This document shows positions 1 to 8,874 of a stretch of DNA of 64,000 nt, one piece after another. Positions within the stretch are counted from its first letter, which is position 1; every line of letters begins with the position of its first letter. Below the pieces are notes generated by a model. That model worked only from the letters and a program-made list of their open reading frames with translations, was not told where the DNA came from and did not search any database. The stretch is taken from assembly GCF_004799405.1 (NCBI RefSeq), contig NZ_SSMW01000121.1, positions 35,678 to 99,677 on the forward strand. Reading direction: 5' to 3'. Position numbers and translations under genes: made by a program. The stretch is from Bradyrhizobium sp. (GTDB taxonomy: Bacteria; Pseudomonadota; Alphaproteobacteria; Rhizobiales; Xanthobacteraceae).

Positions 1-1
1 C

Positions 2-1126
2 ATGGGCGCGCGGGGCATGGGCACCATGCTCGGCGCCGATCCGACCCAATATCAGCGCATGCGGGAGACACCGTGGGCGGCCGCCGTGCTGGGGGACTGC
101 TACGGCTCGTCGATCTGGTATACCTGCTGCTCGGATTTCTCGGTGATGCGCAAGGGCGCGGTATTGGCGGTGTCGAGCCCAAGCCTGGTCGAGCAGGCGC
201 TCAGCGAAACCGTTGACCCGCAGACCCTCGGAGGGTGGCAGCTTCATGCCGAAACCACCGGCCTGGTCGACCGCTTCGTCGATACCGACGAGGAGGCAAT
301 CGCCGCGCTCCGCAAGTTTCTGTCCTATATGCCAGGCCACAACGGAGAATCTCCGCCACGCGCCGTGCCGCAAGGAGCGGGCGCCAACGCCGCCGGAATT
401 GGACAATTGCTGCCGCCGCGGCGCACCCAGGTCTATGACGTTCGCAAGATCATCGCCGCGTTGGCCGATCGGGACAGTCTGTTCGAATTAAAGCCGCAGT
501 TCGGCAAGGTTGCGGTCACCACACTGGCGCGTCTCGACGGCCAGGTGATCGGGATCGTCGCCAATAATCCCTTGTTCAAGGGCGGCGCGCTCGACACGGA
601 CGCGTGCGACAAGATCACGAGTTTCCTCGTGCTGTGCGACAGCTTCAACATCCCGCTGGTGTTGCTGGTCGATACGCCGGGATTCAGCATCGGGCCGGAA
701 GCCGAACGCCGGCGGGCGCCCGGCAAGATCATGAATTTCATGAACGCGCTCTCGCTATGCACGGTGCCGAAGCTCTCCGTCATCCTGCGCAAGAGCTACG
801 GCCAGGCCTACCTCAACATGGGCGGCGGCCGGAACTCGGATGAGGTGGCGGCGTGGCCCGGGGCCGAGATCAGTTTCATGGATCCGCATTTTGCGGTTCG
901 CATCGTTCACGGGCATCAACCGGACAGCCCTGAATTCGCCGACGCCTTGCGGGAGATGGAGCGCGACAATTCGGTCTATGGAATTGCCGAAATCTTCAGC
1001 ATCCAGGCGGTGATCCGGCCGGAAGAGACGCGTGACCATTTGATCCGCCTGCTGGAGGTTCATCAGCTTCGCCGGACCAAGGGCGTGGGCGAGCATCTGA
1101 TGCGCGCCTGGCCGACGAGTTTTTGA
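2..1126 (+). CDS. Acyl-CoA carboxylase carboxyltransferase subunit, 5' truncated by the window edge
   Basis: Carboxyltransferase of the biotin-dependent acyl-CoA carboxylase family (PccB/AccD5/MmdA type), which moves a carboxyl group from carboxybiotin to an acyl-CoA. The 374 visible residues contain the end of the N-terminal crotonase-fold half and a complete C-terminal half, with the family's 'ANNPLFKGGALD' and 'LVDTPGFSIG' segments. Full-length relatives are about 510-540 residues, so roughly 150 residues lie upstream and the ATG at position 2 is probably internal. It is followed after 30 bp by a biotin carrier and then by a second carboxyltransferase. The two carboxyltransferases are clearly paralogous but differ after the glycine-rich loops, so they may form a hetero-oligomer. 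The substrate is unknown. Confidence 0.85.
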   Translation: MGARGMGTMLGADPTQYQRMRETPWAAAVLGDCYGSSIWYTCCSDFSVMRKGAVLAVSSPSLVEQALSETVDPQTLGGWQLHAETTGLVDRFVDTDEEAIAALRKFLSYMPGHNGESPPRAVPQGAGANAAGIGQLLPPRRTQVYDVRKIIAALADRDSLFELKPQFGKVAVTTLARLDGQVIGIVANNPLFKGGALDTDACDKITSFLVLCDSFNIPLVLLVDTPGFSIGPEAERRRAPGKIMNFMNALSLCTVPKLSVILRKSYGQAYLNMGGGRNSDEVAAWPGAEISFMDPHFAVRIVHGHQPDSPEFADALREMERDNSVYGIAEIFSIQAVIRPEETRDHLIRLLEVHQLRRTKGVGEHLMRAWPTSF

Positions 1127-1156
1127 ACAGCATCAGCCGATAGAGGACGACATAAC

Positions 1157-1378
1157 ATGGCCAAGCTCGCAGCGAAATCCGAGGTCAGCGGATCGGTCTG
1201 GAAAATCGAGGTGACGCTCGGGCAGAAGGTCGCCGAGGGCGACACCCTCGTGCTGATCGAATCGATGAAGATGGAAATCCCGGTCATCGCAGAGCAGGCA
1301 GGCGCGGTCGCCTCGATCCTGGTCGCGGAGGGCGATGCGATTACCGAGGGACAATCCGTCGTGACCCTGGAAACATGA
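1157..1378 (+). CDS. Biotin/lipoyl attachment domain protein (biotin carboxyl carrier, BCCP)
   Basis: Stand-alone 73-residue biotinyl domain that carries carboxybiotin between a biotin carboxylase and a carboxyltransferase. The biotinylation motif reads ESMKME with the acceptor at Lys38. Ser replaces the more usual Ala or Val before MKM, which is also seen in acyl-CoA carboxylase carriers. The protein has no Pro/Ala-rich linker and no BC domain, so the carboxylase is split into separate subunits. No biotin carboxylase gene lies downstream; it may be upstream of the window. The gene sits between two carboxyltransferase genes (gaps of 30 and 7 bp), so all three are surely co-transcribed. Confidence 0.88.
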   Translation: MAKLAAKSEVSGSVWKIEVTLGQKVAEGDTLVLIESMKMEIPVIAEQAGAVASILVAEGDAITEGQSVVTLET

Positions 1379-1385
1379 GGCGGTC

Positions 1386-2948
1386 ATGAGCTGGCAAGCC
1401 GAAGCTGACGAGATCGCGCGGCGCCGAGCCTTTGCCGACCAACTCGGCGGTCCCGAGATGGTCGCACGCCAGCATGACGCCGGTCGGATGACCATCCGCG
1501 AGCGGGTAGCGGGTCTGGTCGATCAAGGATCGTTCCAGGAAGTGGGCCGGCTGACCGGCAGCGCGAAATACGCCGATGGGGTGCTCCAGTCGGTGACGCC
1601 AGCGCCCTACGTCATGGGGCTTGCCAGGATCGACGGGCGCGATGTCGCGATCGGCGGCGAGGATTTTACCGTTCGAGGCGGCACCAGTTGGGGCAGCTCG
1701 CGCAGAAAGGGCGGGCAGGGCGGACTCGTCGAGGATCTCGCCCACAATTATCGCATCCCGCTCGTCAATCTGATCGACGGATCGGGCGGCAGCGTCACCT
1801 CGGCTGAGCGCCGCGGTTATTCGGTGCTCCCCGGTATTCACGGCTTTGAGCAATCCGTGAGACTGCTCGGCGAAGTGCCGGTGGTGAGCGGCGTGATGGG
1901 CACGGCGGCCGGCGGGCCGGCCGGGCGCGCCATCCTGTCGCACTTCACCGTGATGGTGAAAAACACCAGCCAAGTGTTCGCCGCCGGCCCGCCGGTGGTG
2001 AAGCGTTCACTCGGGCAGCAAATCACCAAGGAAGATCTCGGAGGGTCGAAGGTTGCGGTCGATTTGGCCGGAACCATCGACAACGTCGCCGAAACCGAAC
2101 AGGCCGCCTTTGGTCAGATCCGCCGGTTCCTGAGCTACATGCCGCAAAACGTCTGGGAGCTTCCGCCCACGATTGCTTGCAGCGATCCGGCCGACCGCGC
2201 CGACGAGGAACTGCTTTCGATCGTGCCTCGCGAGCGCCGCAAGCCGTACAACATGCGGCGGTTGATGAGTCTGGTGGCGGACAAGGATTCGCTGTTTGAA
2301 ATCCAGCCGAGGTTCGGTCGCGCGTTGATCACCTCGCTGGGCCGCATGGACGGCCAGGTCGTCGGCATCATCGCCAACAATCCGATGATCTACGGCGGCG
2401 CCATGGACGGGGCGGCCGCCCGCAAGCAAATTCATTTCATCGATCTCTGCGATTGCTTTCATATTCCGATTGTCTTTCTTGTCGACGTCCCCGGTTTCAT
2501 GGTTGGTCTGCAGGCCGAGCAGGCGGCGACGCTGAGGGACGGCATGCGCGCCGTTCACGCGGCGATGCAGGCCACCGTTCCGATCCTCACCGTCATTATC
2601 CGAAAGTGTTACGGCATGGCGGGAATGGCCACTTGCGACAAGAACGGTCTTGACCTGAAGGTGGGCTGGCCGTCGGCGGAATGGGGTTCGCTTCCGATCG
2701 AAGGCGGTGTCGCAGCAGCGTTCCGCCGTGAGATCGAGCGGTCGCCCGATCCGGCCGCGCGTGAAAAGGAACTCGAAGCGGAGTTGCGGGAATATGCTTC
2801 GCCGTTCAGGACCGCCGAAGCCTTCGCGATCGAGGACATTATCGATCCGCGCGAGACCCGGGCATTTCTGTGCCGGTTTCTAAATGCCGCACGAGGCAGG
2901 CTCGCAACCAGCCTCGGGCCAAAACCAAAATACGGCGTGCGTCCATAA
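1386..2948 (+). CDS. Acyl-CoA carboxylase carboxyltransferase subunit (second paralogue)
   Basis: Complete 520-residue carboxyltransferase with tandem crotonase-fold halves. The N-terminal half has 'LIDGSGGSVTSAERRGYS' and 'GTAAGGPAGRA' (acyl-CoA side). The C-terminal half has 'ANNPMIYGGAMD' and 'LVDVPGFMVG' (biotin side). It starts 7 bp after the biotin carrier and is followed 24 bp later by an ABC binding protein. It is homologous to the truncated gene at the left edge. The pairing suggests a heteromeric enzyme, or two enzymes sharing one BCCP. Propionyl-, methylcrotonyl- and geranyl-CoA carboxylases and decarboxylases all share this fold, so the substrate cannot be read off. Confidence 0.88.
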   Translation: MSWQAEADEIARRRAFADQLGGPEMVARQHDAGRMTIRERVAGLVDQGSFQEVGRLTGSAKYADGVLQSVTPAPYVMGLARIDGRDVAIGGEDFTVRGGTSWGSSRRKGGQGGLVEDLAHNYRIPLVNLIDGSGGSVTSAERRGYSVLPGIHGFEQSVRLLGEVPVVSGVMGTAAGGPAGRAILSHFTVMVKNTSQVFAAGPPVVKRSLGQQITKEDLGGSKVAVDLAGTIDNVAETEQAAFGQIRRFLSYMPQNVWELPPTIACSDPADRADEELLSIVPRERRKPYNMRRLMSLVADKDSLFEIQPRFGRALITSLGRMDGQVVGIIANNPMIYGGAMDGAAARKQIHFIDLCDCFHIPIVFLVDVPGFMVGLQAEQAATLRDGMRAVHAAMQATVPILTVIIRKCYGMAGMATCDKNGLDLKVGWPSAEWGSLPIEGGVAAAFRREIERSPDPAAREKELEAELREYASPFRTAEAFAIEDIIDPRETRAFLCRFLNAARGRLATSLGPKPKYGVRP

Positions 2949-2972
2949 GCGCCAGACATACGGGAGAAAGCC

Positions 2973-3962
2973 ATGACCATATCGAAATTCTGGATCGCGC
3001 TGGCGCTTGCATCCGCCGCGATCCTGAATTCGGCGAGTGCGCAATCGGCACCGCCTACCAAGGTTCGTCTCGGAGTGCTCACCACGGCTTCGCAGGCCGC
3101 GTTCACCGTCGGTGTTCAAGCCGGGATTTTCCGCCGGCACGGCTTCGACGTCGAAGTAATTCCGCTGGCGACTGGCGCGCAGGCCAATCAGGCGCTCGCC
3201 GCCGACCAGGTGGACTGGTCGGGCGGAGGGATTGAATCCACCGTCGTCGCCTGGGCAACCGAACTGCCGTTCACGGCCTATGCGATGTATGCCAAGGGTG
3301 GAGATTCCTACGGCATCCTGGTCCGCAAGGAATCTCACATCAATTCGCCGGCGGACCTTCGCGGCAAGACGGTGGCCGTGCCGCAGGGCACTGCGCCGGC
3401 GCAGGGGCTGAGCCAGGTCGTGCTCAAGGCTGGATTGCCGGCCGACGCCGTCAAGCGCGTCAACGCGTCCTACGGCAGCATGGGCCAAATGCTGGTGCAG
3501 GGATCGGTCGACGCCATGGTCGGATTGGAGCCGTTTCTGACGCTCACCGAAGACACGATGCAAGGCAAGGCGTCGCTGCTGATGCGCCTTGGACAATACG
3601 TCCAGGGCGGCGGTTTCTTCCTGATCACCAACAACTGGGCCAAGGCGCATCCCGATCGTGTCGCCGACGCCGTCGAGGCGTTGTGGGAGTCCCAGCAGTG
3701 GCTGAGGCAGCATCCGGCGGAAGCGACGGCTTTCCAGGCGGCCTTTCTCAAGGTCGACCCGAAATACATCACCGCGGCTTTCAAATGGCTGAGCTACGAT
3801 CCGCTGGTCGATGACTTCACACGGCAATCGATCAAGAGCACGTCGGCGTATCTTGCGACCGAGGGCCTGATTTCCAGGCCGATCGACATCGACCAGAATC
3901 TCAAGAGCCTCGACAAGGTCACCGCGGACTTGAAAACCAGGGCGGCGGACTTGCTCAAATGA
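2973..3962 (+). CDS. ABC transporter substrate-binding protein, NMT1/SsuA-like
   Basis: Periplasmic binding protein of 329 residues. A Sec signal peptide covers about residues 1-23 and cleavage after the SASA segment is likely. The mature part has the NMT1/THI5/SsuA fold: 'GVLTTASQAAFTVGVQAGIF' near the start, then 'DLRGKTVAVPQGT' at about residues 127-139. Relatives bind sulfonates, taurine, nitrate, pyrimidines or aromatic acids. The start has a good Shine-Dalgarno (GGGAGAAAG). The stop overlaps the ATPase start by 4 bp. Because the importer lies in the same operon as a CoA carboxylase, its ligand is probably the precursor of the carboxylated acyl-CoA; that is inference. Confidence 0.88.
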   Translation: MTISKFWIALALASAAILNSASAQSAPPTKVRLGVLTTASQAAFTVGVQAGIFRRHGFDVEVIPLATGAQANQALAADQVDWSGGGIESTVVAWATELPFTAYAMYAKGGDSYGILVRKESHINSPADLRGKTVAVPQGTAPAQGLSQVVLKAGLPADAVKRVNASYGSMGQMLVQGSVDAMVGLEPFLTLTEDTMQGKASLLMRLGQYVQGGGFFLITNNWAKAHPDRVADAVEALWESQQWLRQHPAEATAFQAAFLKVDPKYITAAFKWLSYDPLVDDFTRQSIKSTSAYLATEGLISRPIDIDQNLKSLDKVTADLKTRAADLLK

Positions 3963-4759
3963 ACACCGCCGCTGGATTACTTTCGGTCCGCAATATCTGC
4001 AAGTCGCATTTCGATCCGAACATCGGCGGCCAGGCCGAAGCGCTTCAGGCGGTTTCGATTACCGTCGATCATCATGAATTCGTATCGGTGATAGGGCCGT
4101 CGGGATGTGGAAAATCCACCTTGCTTCGGATCGTCGCCGGACTCGACCAGCCGAACTCGGGTGAGATCAGTGTGGCCGGACAGCGGGTGTCCCGCCCCGG
4201 CGCCGACCGTGGCATGGTGTTTCAGGAATATGCATTGTTTCCCTGGAAGACCACCCAGGCCAATGTGGAGTTCGGCCTGCTTCTCAAAGGCATCAAGAAA
4301 GAAGAGCGGGCCGAGATCGCGCGGCGATTCATCGAGCTTGTCGGCCTTAAGGGCTCCGAACAAAAGTATCCCCACCATCTTTCCGGCGGAATGCGCCAGC
4401 GCGCGGCGGTGGCCCGCGCGATGGCGAACAATCCCAAGATACTGTTAATGGACGAGCCTTTCGCGGCCGTTGACGCCATGACGCGGCAACGTCTGCAGGA
4501 AGAGCTGACCGCGATCTCCGCAAGCGAGCGCACCACGGTGCTGTTCGTGACCCATGCGATTGAGGAAGCGGTTTTCCTGTCGGATCGGGTGGTCGTGCTG
4601 TCGGGCCGGCCCGGCCGCGTGATCGCGGACATGAAGATTGAGCTGGATCGGCCGCGCCGATGGGATGAGCTTGCGGGCGAGCGGCGTTTTAACGACTATC
4701 GCGAGCAATTGACGCGCCTGCTTTACGGCGCCAATGCTCCTGTGGAGATGTCGTCATGA
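3959..4759 (+). CDS. ABC transporter ATP-binding protein, SsuB/TauB-like
   Basis: Cytoplasmic ATPase of 266 residues that powers the importer encoded with it. Walker A is GPSGCGKST, the signature is LSGGMRQR and Walker B is LLMDEPF, followed by the D-loop and an H-loop in 'FVTHAIEEAV'. This layout, with 'VFQEYALFPWKT' as Q-loop, is typical of the nitrate/sulfonate/taurine class. It overlaps the binding protein upstream and the permease downstream by 4 bp each (ATGA), so the three subunits are translationally coupled. Confidence 0.93.
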   Translation: MNTAAGLLSVRNICKSHFDPNIGGQAEALQAVSITVDHHEFVSVIGPSGCGKSTLLRIVAGLDQPNSGEISVAGQRVSRPGADRGMVFQEYALFPWKTTQANVEFGLLLKGIKKEERAEIARRFIELVGLKGSEQKYPHHLSGGMRQRAAVARAMANNPKILLMDEPFAAVDAMTRQRLQEELTAISASERTTVLFVTHAIEEAVFLSDRVVVLSGRPGRVIADMKIELDRPRRWDELAGERRFNDYREQLTRLLYGANAPVEMSS

Positions 4760-5577
4760 CGGCATCCGCGCCGTCGTCGCGGCTGCCGCTGACAGCATGG
4801 TGGCTGGCCTGGCTGATCAAGGAGATCATGCCGTTCGCCGTCGGCGTTTTGATCTGGCAGGTACTCTCCGTGCTGGATATCTGGCCGAGCGTGCTGTTTC
4901 CATCGCCATTCCAGGTTTTCCGTGCGTTCGTGACCGATCTCGAATCCGGTGTGTTGCTGAGCAGCCTCGGTGTCAGCCTGATCAGCCTGTGCTGGGGTTT
5001 CTTTGTCGGTGCGGCGATCGCGCTTCCGCTCGGCTATTTGATGGGACTTCACAGCGTTAGCCGCGATTTTTTTGATCCGCTCGTCAACCTGCTGCAGGCG
5101 ATTCCCGGTCTGGCCTGGATTCCCTTTGCAATTCTCTGGTTCGGACTGGGCAAGGGCGCCGTCATCTTTATCATCGTCATGTCGGTATTTTTTCCGATTC
5201 TGCACAACCTGCTGACCGGGATCCGGCTGATTCAGCCGGTGCTGATCGAGGCCTCGCAAACACTGGGTGCGGGGCGCGCAGCCATCATCCGTCACATCAT
5301 ATTTCCGGCCACCTTGCCTAATTTGATGACAGGTATCCGTCTTGGGATCGCCTTTGGGTTTCGTTCGCTGGTCGGCGGCGAAATGATCGCCAGCACGGAC
5401 GGCATCGGTTACCAGATCTTCAACGCCCAGCAATATTTCCAGTCCGCCCGCATCGTTGTGGGCATGCTGAGCATAGGGATCGTTTGGCTTTTACTCGATC
5501 GTCTGTTGCTGCGACCGATCGAACAGCGCACGACAATGCGATGGGGTTTGCTCCGTGAAGGCATTGATAATACCTGA
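4756..5577 (+). CDS. ABC transporter permease, SsuC/TauC-like
   Basis: Inner-membrane subunit of 273 residues with about six transmembrane helices. The coupling EAA loop reads 'LIEASQTLGAGRAAIIRHIIFPATLPNLMTG', given here in two parts: EASQTLGAG, then FPATLPNLMTG. This is the docking site for the ATPase. It is the last gene of the carboxylase/importer operon. A stem-loop with a T-rich 3' flank follows at about 5671-5717. There is no second permease, so the channel is presumably a homodimer, unlike the two-permease system at 13.7-15.2 kb. Confidence 0.92.
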   Translation: MTASAPSSRLPLTAWWLAWLIKEIMPFAVGVLIWQVLSVLDIWPSVLFPSPFQVFRAFVTDLESGVLLSSLGVSLISLCWGFFVGAAIALPLGYLMGLHSVSRDFFDPLVNLLQAIPGLAWIPFAILWFGLGKGAVIFIIVMSVFFPILHNLLTGIRLIQPVLIEASQTLGAGRAAIIRHIIFPATLPNLMTGIRLGIAFGFRSLVGGEMIASTDGIGYQIFNAQQYFQSARIVVGMLSIGIVWLLLDRLLLRPIEQRTTMRWGLLREGIDNT

Positions 5578-5670
5578 CTGAAGCCGATACCGGCCAAATC
5601 GCAATTTGACCCGTCGGTCCGATGGTCGAGCCCTGGTGCTCCCATCGCTACAATCGACATTTGCGGACGC

Positions 5671-5717
5671 CAAAACCAGGCCGCGGTTCGCGCCGCGATT
5701 GACGGTTTTGTTCTTCC
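5671..5717 (+). terminator. Candidate rho-independent terminator after the carboxylase/transporter operon
   Basis: Inverted repeat with perfect 7-bp outer arms, CAAAACC (5671-5677) and GGTTTTG (5704-5710), enclosing an inner GC-rich stem (CGCGG...CCGCG) and followed by TTCTT. It sits in the 197-bp gap between the permease and the ABC-F gene. The T-tract is imperfect. The rest of the gap shows nothing I can name. Confidence 0.4.
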
Positions 5718-5774
5718 CTGGATGCGCCATATGGCCTAAGAGCGGCCGCAACTTTTCCCGAACGCCTGTGAATT

Positions 5775-7397
5775 ATGATTCGTCTCGACAACATCAGCAA
5801 GCAGAATGGTCATCAGATCCTCTTCATCGAGGCCTCGGCGGCGCTCCAGAAGGGCGAGAAGGTTGGCCTCGTCGGTCCCAACGGATCCGGCAAGACGACG
5901 CTGTTCCGGATGATCACGGGCCAGGAGCAGCCCGACGAAGGGCAGGTCGCCGTCGATCGGGGTGTCACCATCGGCTATTTCAGCCAGGACGTGGGCGAGA
6001 TGTCCGGCCGCAGTGCCGTGTCCGAGGTGATGGACGGCGCCGGCCCTGTCAGCGCGGTTGCCGCCGAACTGAAGGAACTGGAGGCCGCCATGGGAGACCC
6101 CGGCAGGGCGGAGGAGATGGATGAGATCATCGCGCGTTACGGTGAGGTGCAAGGGCGCTTCGAGGAACTGGACGGCTACGCCCTGGAAGGGCGGGCGCGC
6201 GAAGTGCTCGCGGGGCTGAGCTTCAGTCAGGAGATGATGGAGGCGGATGTCGGCGCGCTGTCGGGCGGCTGGAAGATGCGCGTGGCGCTGGCCCGTATCC
6301 TTCTCATGCGCCCCGACGCCATGCTCCTGGACGAGCCGAGTAACCACCTCGACCTCGAGAGCCTGATCTGGCTGGAGGGATTCCTCAAGGGTTACGAGGG
6401 CGCACTGATGATGACCTCGCACGACCGCGAGTTCATGAACCGCATCGTCACCAAGGTGGTGGAGATCGACGGCGGCGCGCTGACGGCGTATTCGGGCAAT
6501 TACGAATTCTACGAGCAGCAGCGCGCGCTGAGCGAAAAGCAGCAGCAGGCCCAGTTCGAACGCCAGCAGGCGATGCTGGCGAAGGAAATCAATTTCATCG
6601 AGCGCTTCAAGGCGCGCGCCTCGCACGCAGCGCAGGTGCAGAGCCGGGTAAAGAAGCTGGACAAGATCGAGCGAGTGGAACCGCCGCGGCGCCGCCAGAC
6701 GGTGTCTTTCGATTTTCCGCCGGCCCCTCGCTCGGGCGAAGACGTGGTGAGCCTGAAGAAAGTGGACAAGGGTTATGGCAACCGCGCCATCTATCAGGGA
6801 CTGGACTTCATGGTGAGCCGCAGGGAACGCTGGTGCGTGATGGGCATCAACGGCTCCGGCAAGTCCACGCTGCTGAAACTGGTGGCAGGCGCCGCGCAAC
6901 CGGACGACGGCACGGTATCGCTGGGTGGCAGCGTGAAGATGGGGTACTTCGCGCAGCACGCCATGGATCTGCTGGATGGCGAGCGTACGGTATTCCAGTC
7001 GCTGGAGGACGCGTTCCCGCAAGCGGGGCAGGGTTCGTTGCGTGCGCTGGCGGGCTGCTTCGGTTTCTCCGGCGACGACGTGGAAAAGAGATGCCGGGTG
7101 CTTTCGGGTGGCGAGAAGGCGCGGTTGGTGATGGCGATGATGCTCTACGACCCGCCGAACTTCCTGGTGCTGGACGAGCCCACCAACCATCTGGACATGG
7201 CGACCAAGGAAATGCTCATCGCGGCGCTGTCGGAATACGAGGGCACCATGCTGTTCGTCTCGCATGACCGGCATTTTCTCGCCGCCCTGTCCAATCGGGT
7301 GCTCGAACTAACGCCCGAGGGTATTCATCAGTATGGCGGCGGCTACACGGAATATGTGGCGCGCACCGGCCACGAGGCTCCGGGTTTGCGTAGCTGA
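5775..7397 (+). CDS. ABC-F family ATPase (ribosome-associated, no membrane domain)
   Basis: Soluble protein of 540 residues with two ABC cassettes and no transmembrane segment. The first Walker A (GPNGSGKTT) is at 34-42 with signature LSGGWKMR and Walker B LLDEPSNHLD. The second cassette has GINGSGKST, LSGGEKAR and LVLDEPTNHLD. Between the cassettes lies a charged, Gln-rich helical linker (the P-site tRNA interaction motif of ABC-F proteins) around residues 240-310. Members act on the ribosome in translation control or antibiotic protection. This type, with the C-terminal 'YGGGYTEYVARTG' segment, is conserved in many proteobacteria and is probably a housekeeping protein and not a drug-resistance factor. 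The gene stands alone. Confidence 0.9.
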   Translation: MIRLDNISKQNGHQILFIEASAALQKGEKVGLVGPNGSGKTTLFRMITGQEQPDEGQVAVDRGVTIGYFSQDVGEMSGRSAVSEVMDGAGPVSAVAAELKELEAAMGDPGRAEEMDEIIARYGEVQGRFEELDGYALEGRAREVLAGLSFSQEMMEADVGALSGGWKMRVALARILLMRPDAMLLDEPSNHLDLESLIWLEGFLKGYEGALMMTSHDREFMNRIVTKVVEIDGGALTAYSGNYEFYEQQRALSEKQQQAQFERQQAMLAKEINFIERFKARASHAAQVQSRVKKLDKIERVEPPRRRQTVSFDFPPAPRSGEDVVSLKKVDKGYGNRAIYQGLDFMVSRRERWCVMGINGSGKSTLLKLVAGAAQPDDGTVSLGGSVKMGYFAQHAMDLLDGERTVFQSLEDAFPQAGQGSLRALAGCFGFSGDDVEKRCRVLSGGEKARLVMAMMLYDPPNFLVLDEPTNHLDMATKEMLIAALSEYEGTMLFVSHDRHFLAALSNRVLELTPEGIHQYGGGYTEYVARTGHEAPGLRS

Positions 7398-7481
7398 TTC
7401 CGGTAAGCAGAGCGGCGCGCGGCTTGAAGGATCGACGGCCTCCCGCTAGGTTCGCCTCAACCATTCCAGGGGAAAGCAAGG

Positions 7482-8357
7482 ATGAGGCAGATCAGGATCG
7501 GCGACATCACCATCGACGCGGTGATTGAACGCGAAGGCCCGTGGCGGCGGCCGCAGGATTTCTTCCCGGCCTATGACGAGGCGGTGTTCAGGAAGCATCT
7601 GCCCTCGATGGAGCCGGAGGTGTTCGACGCGGCGCTGGGCATGATCGTCATCACCTACCAGACCTTCGTGGTCCGAACGCCGCACCACACCATCCTGGTG
7701 GACACCTGCACCGGTGAGCACAAGGGTCATCCGCCGCCGTTCGATTTTCCCGGCAAGGAGCGCTGGCGAAACGAGCTGTTTGCGCTCGGGGTCACTTACG
7801 ACAAGATCGACTATGTGTTCTGTACCCATCTTCACATCGACCATACCGGATGGAACACTACCCTGCGTGATGGACGCTGGGTGCCGACGTTCCCGAACGC
7901 GAAATACATATTTCACAAGGGCGAATATGCGGCCTGGGAAGCGGAGAGTGCGCGGGGGGCCAATCCGCCCGGAACGGTGTTCCGGGACAATTGCCTGCCG
8001 ATCGTGGAAGCAGGCCAGGCGCTTCTGGTCGACGATGATTACGCCCTCGACGATACCATCACGTTGACGCCGACGCCCGGGCACTCGCCGTGCCATTGCT
8101 GCGTCAACATTTTCTCCCGCGGACAGCGCGCGGTCGTGACCGGCGACATGATGCACCACGTGATCCAGTGCCGGGAGCCGGACTGGTCGGCAACGCCGGA
8201 TTGGGATGCCAAGCAATCGGCGCAGTCGCGCCGGAAATTCCTGTCCTCGGTCGCGGAAACCGATACGCTCATTCTGCCGATTCATTTCCCGACACCGACC
8301 GTGGGCCTGGTTACGGCCGATGGGGATCGTTTCAATTACCGGTTCAAGCGCGATTGA
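7482..8357 (+). CDS. MBL-fold metallo-hydrolase
   Basis: Metallo-beta-lactamase-fold hydrolase of 291 residues. The metal-binding motif H-x-H-x-D-H is present as HLHIDH at residues 116-121. Further ligands are likely the His in 'TPGHSPCH', the Asp in 'VTGDMMHH' and the His in 'LPIHFP' near the C-terminus. This set is typical of the lactonase/AttM-like and general hydrolase branch. There is no signal peptide, so it acts in the cytoplasm. It lies 84 bp after the ABC-F gene and has a purine-rich ribosome site (AGGGGAAAG). Lactone hydrolysis is possible but unproven. Confidence 0.88.
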   Translation: MRQIRIGDITIDAVIEREGPWRRPQDFFPAYDEAVFRKHLPSMEPEVFDAALGMIVITYQTFVVRTPHHTILVDTCTGEHKGHPPPFDFPGKERWRNELFALGVTYDKIDYVFCTHLHIDHTGWNTTLRDGRWVPTFPNAKYIFHKGEYAAWEAESARGANPPGTVFRDNCLPIVEAGQALLVDDDYALDDTITLTPTPGHSPCHCCVNIFSRGQRAVVTGDMMHHVIQCREPDWSATPDWDAKQSAQSRRKFLSSVAETDTLILPIHFPTPTVGLVTADGDRFNYRFKRD

Positions 8358-8588
8358 CCGCCTACACTCCGGCGTGCCACCGCCGTAATCGCCTTCTTTC
8401 TGCAGGGGCCCGACCGGATTTTCGATCTGTAATCGGGCGGCAGAGAATCATCTATTCCGGACTGAAAAAGGAGCAGAAAGTGTCTGCCTTTGGCCAAATT
8501 TCGAAAAGCCGGACCCATTGTTTTGGCGGCAATTCTAGCGACATTAGCGAGGTGCGGACAACGCGCTGGAGTTGCCGGAGTGACCAGG

Positions 8589-8810
8589 ATGTCGATCCAA
8601 GAATTTGAACCTTACGGCGAGCCCTTGCCCGGGGCAGCATCGGATGAGAGGCAGCCGAATGCTGCCTCGGTCATTTTAAGTGCTGTCGGTCAGTACACTT
8701 TCTGGCTCCTGGTTGTTGTGATCGTGGTCACCAGAATCTGGTATTTTTCACCGGCTTCATTGTTTCCCGCGAGCCCCGTTTCGGCCTTGATACACAATAC
8801 GCAGCGGTAA
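8589..8810 (+). CDS. Small single-pass membrane protein of unknown function
   Basis: Predicted 73-residue protein with one hydrophobic helix (about residues 32-50, 'VGQYTFWLLVVVIVVTRIWY') after a polar, acidic N-terminus. I chose the ATG at 8589 because GGAG lies just upstream. The frame stays open back to a TTG at 8490, which would add a hydrophobic leader ending in a lipobox-like LARC. A strong Shine-Dalgarno with GTG at 8480 is in another frame, so the start is uncertain. No family is recognised. The 8358-8588 stretch before it holds nothing else I can support. Confidence 0.5.
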   Translation: MSIQEFEPYGEPLPGAASDERQPNAASVILSAVGQYTFWLLVVVIVVTRIWYFSPASLFPASPVSALIHNTQR

Positions 8811-8874
8811 GTGTCTCATCCTTTACCGTTGCTTTGCGGGTAGACCCCTGCGCGACCGGCGGCCCGGTCAAACT

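Noticed and set aside
5736..7274. Long antisense open frame (512 residues) opposite the ABC-F gene
   Set aside because: It is a by-product of GC-rich codon use on the coding strand. The translated sequence has no domain pattern and is rich in His, Arg and Gln, and the plus-strand gene is certain.
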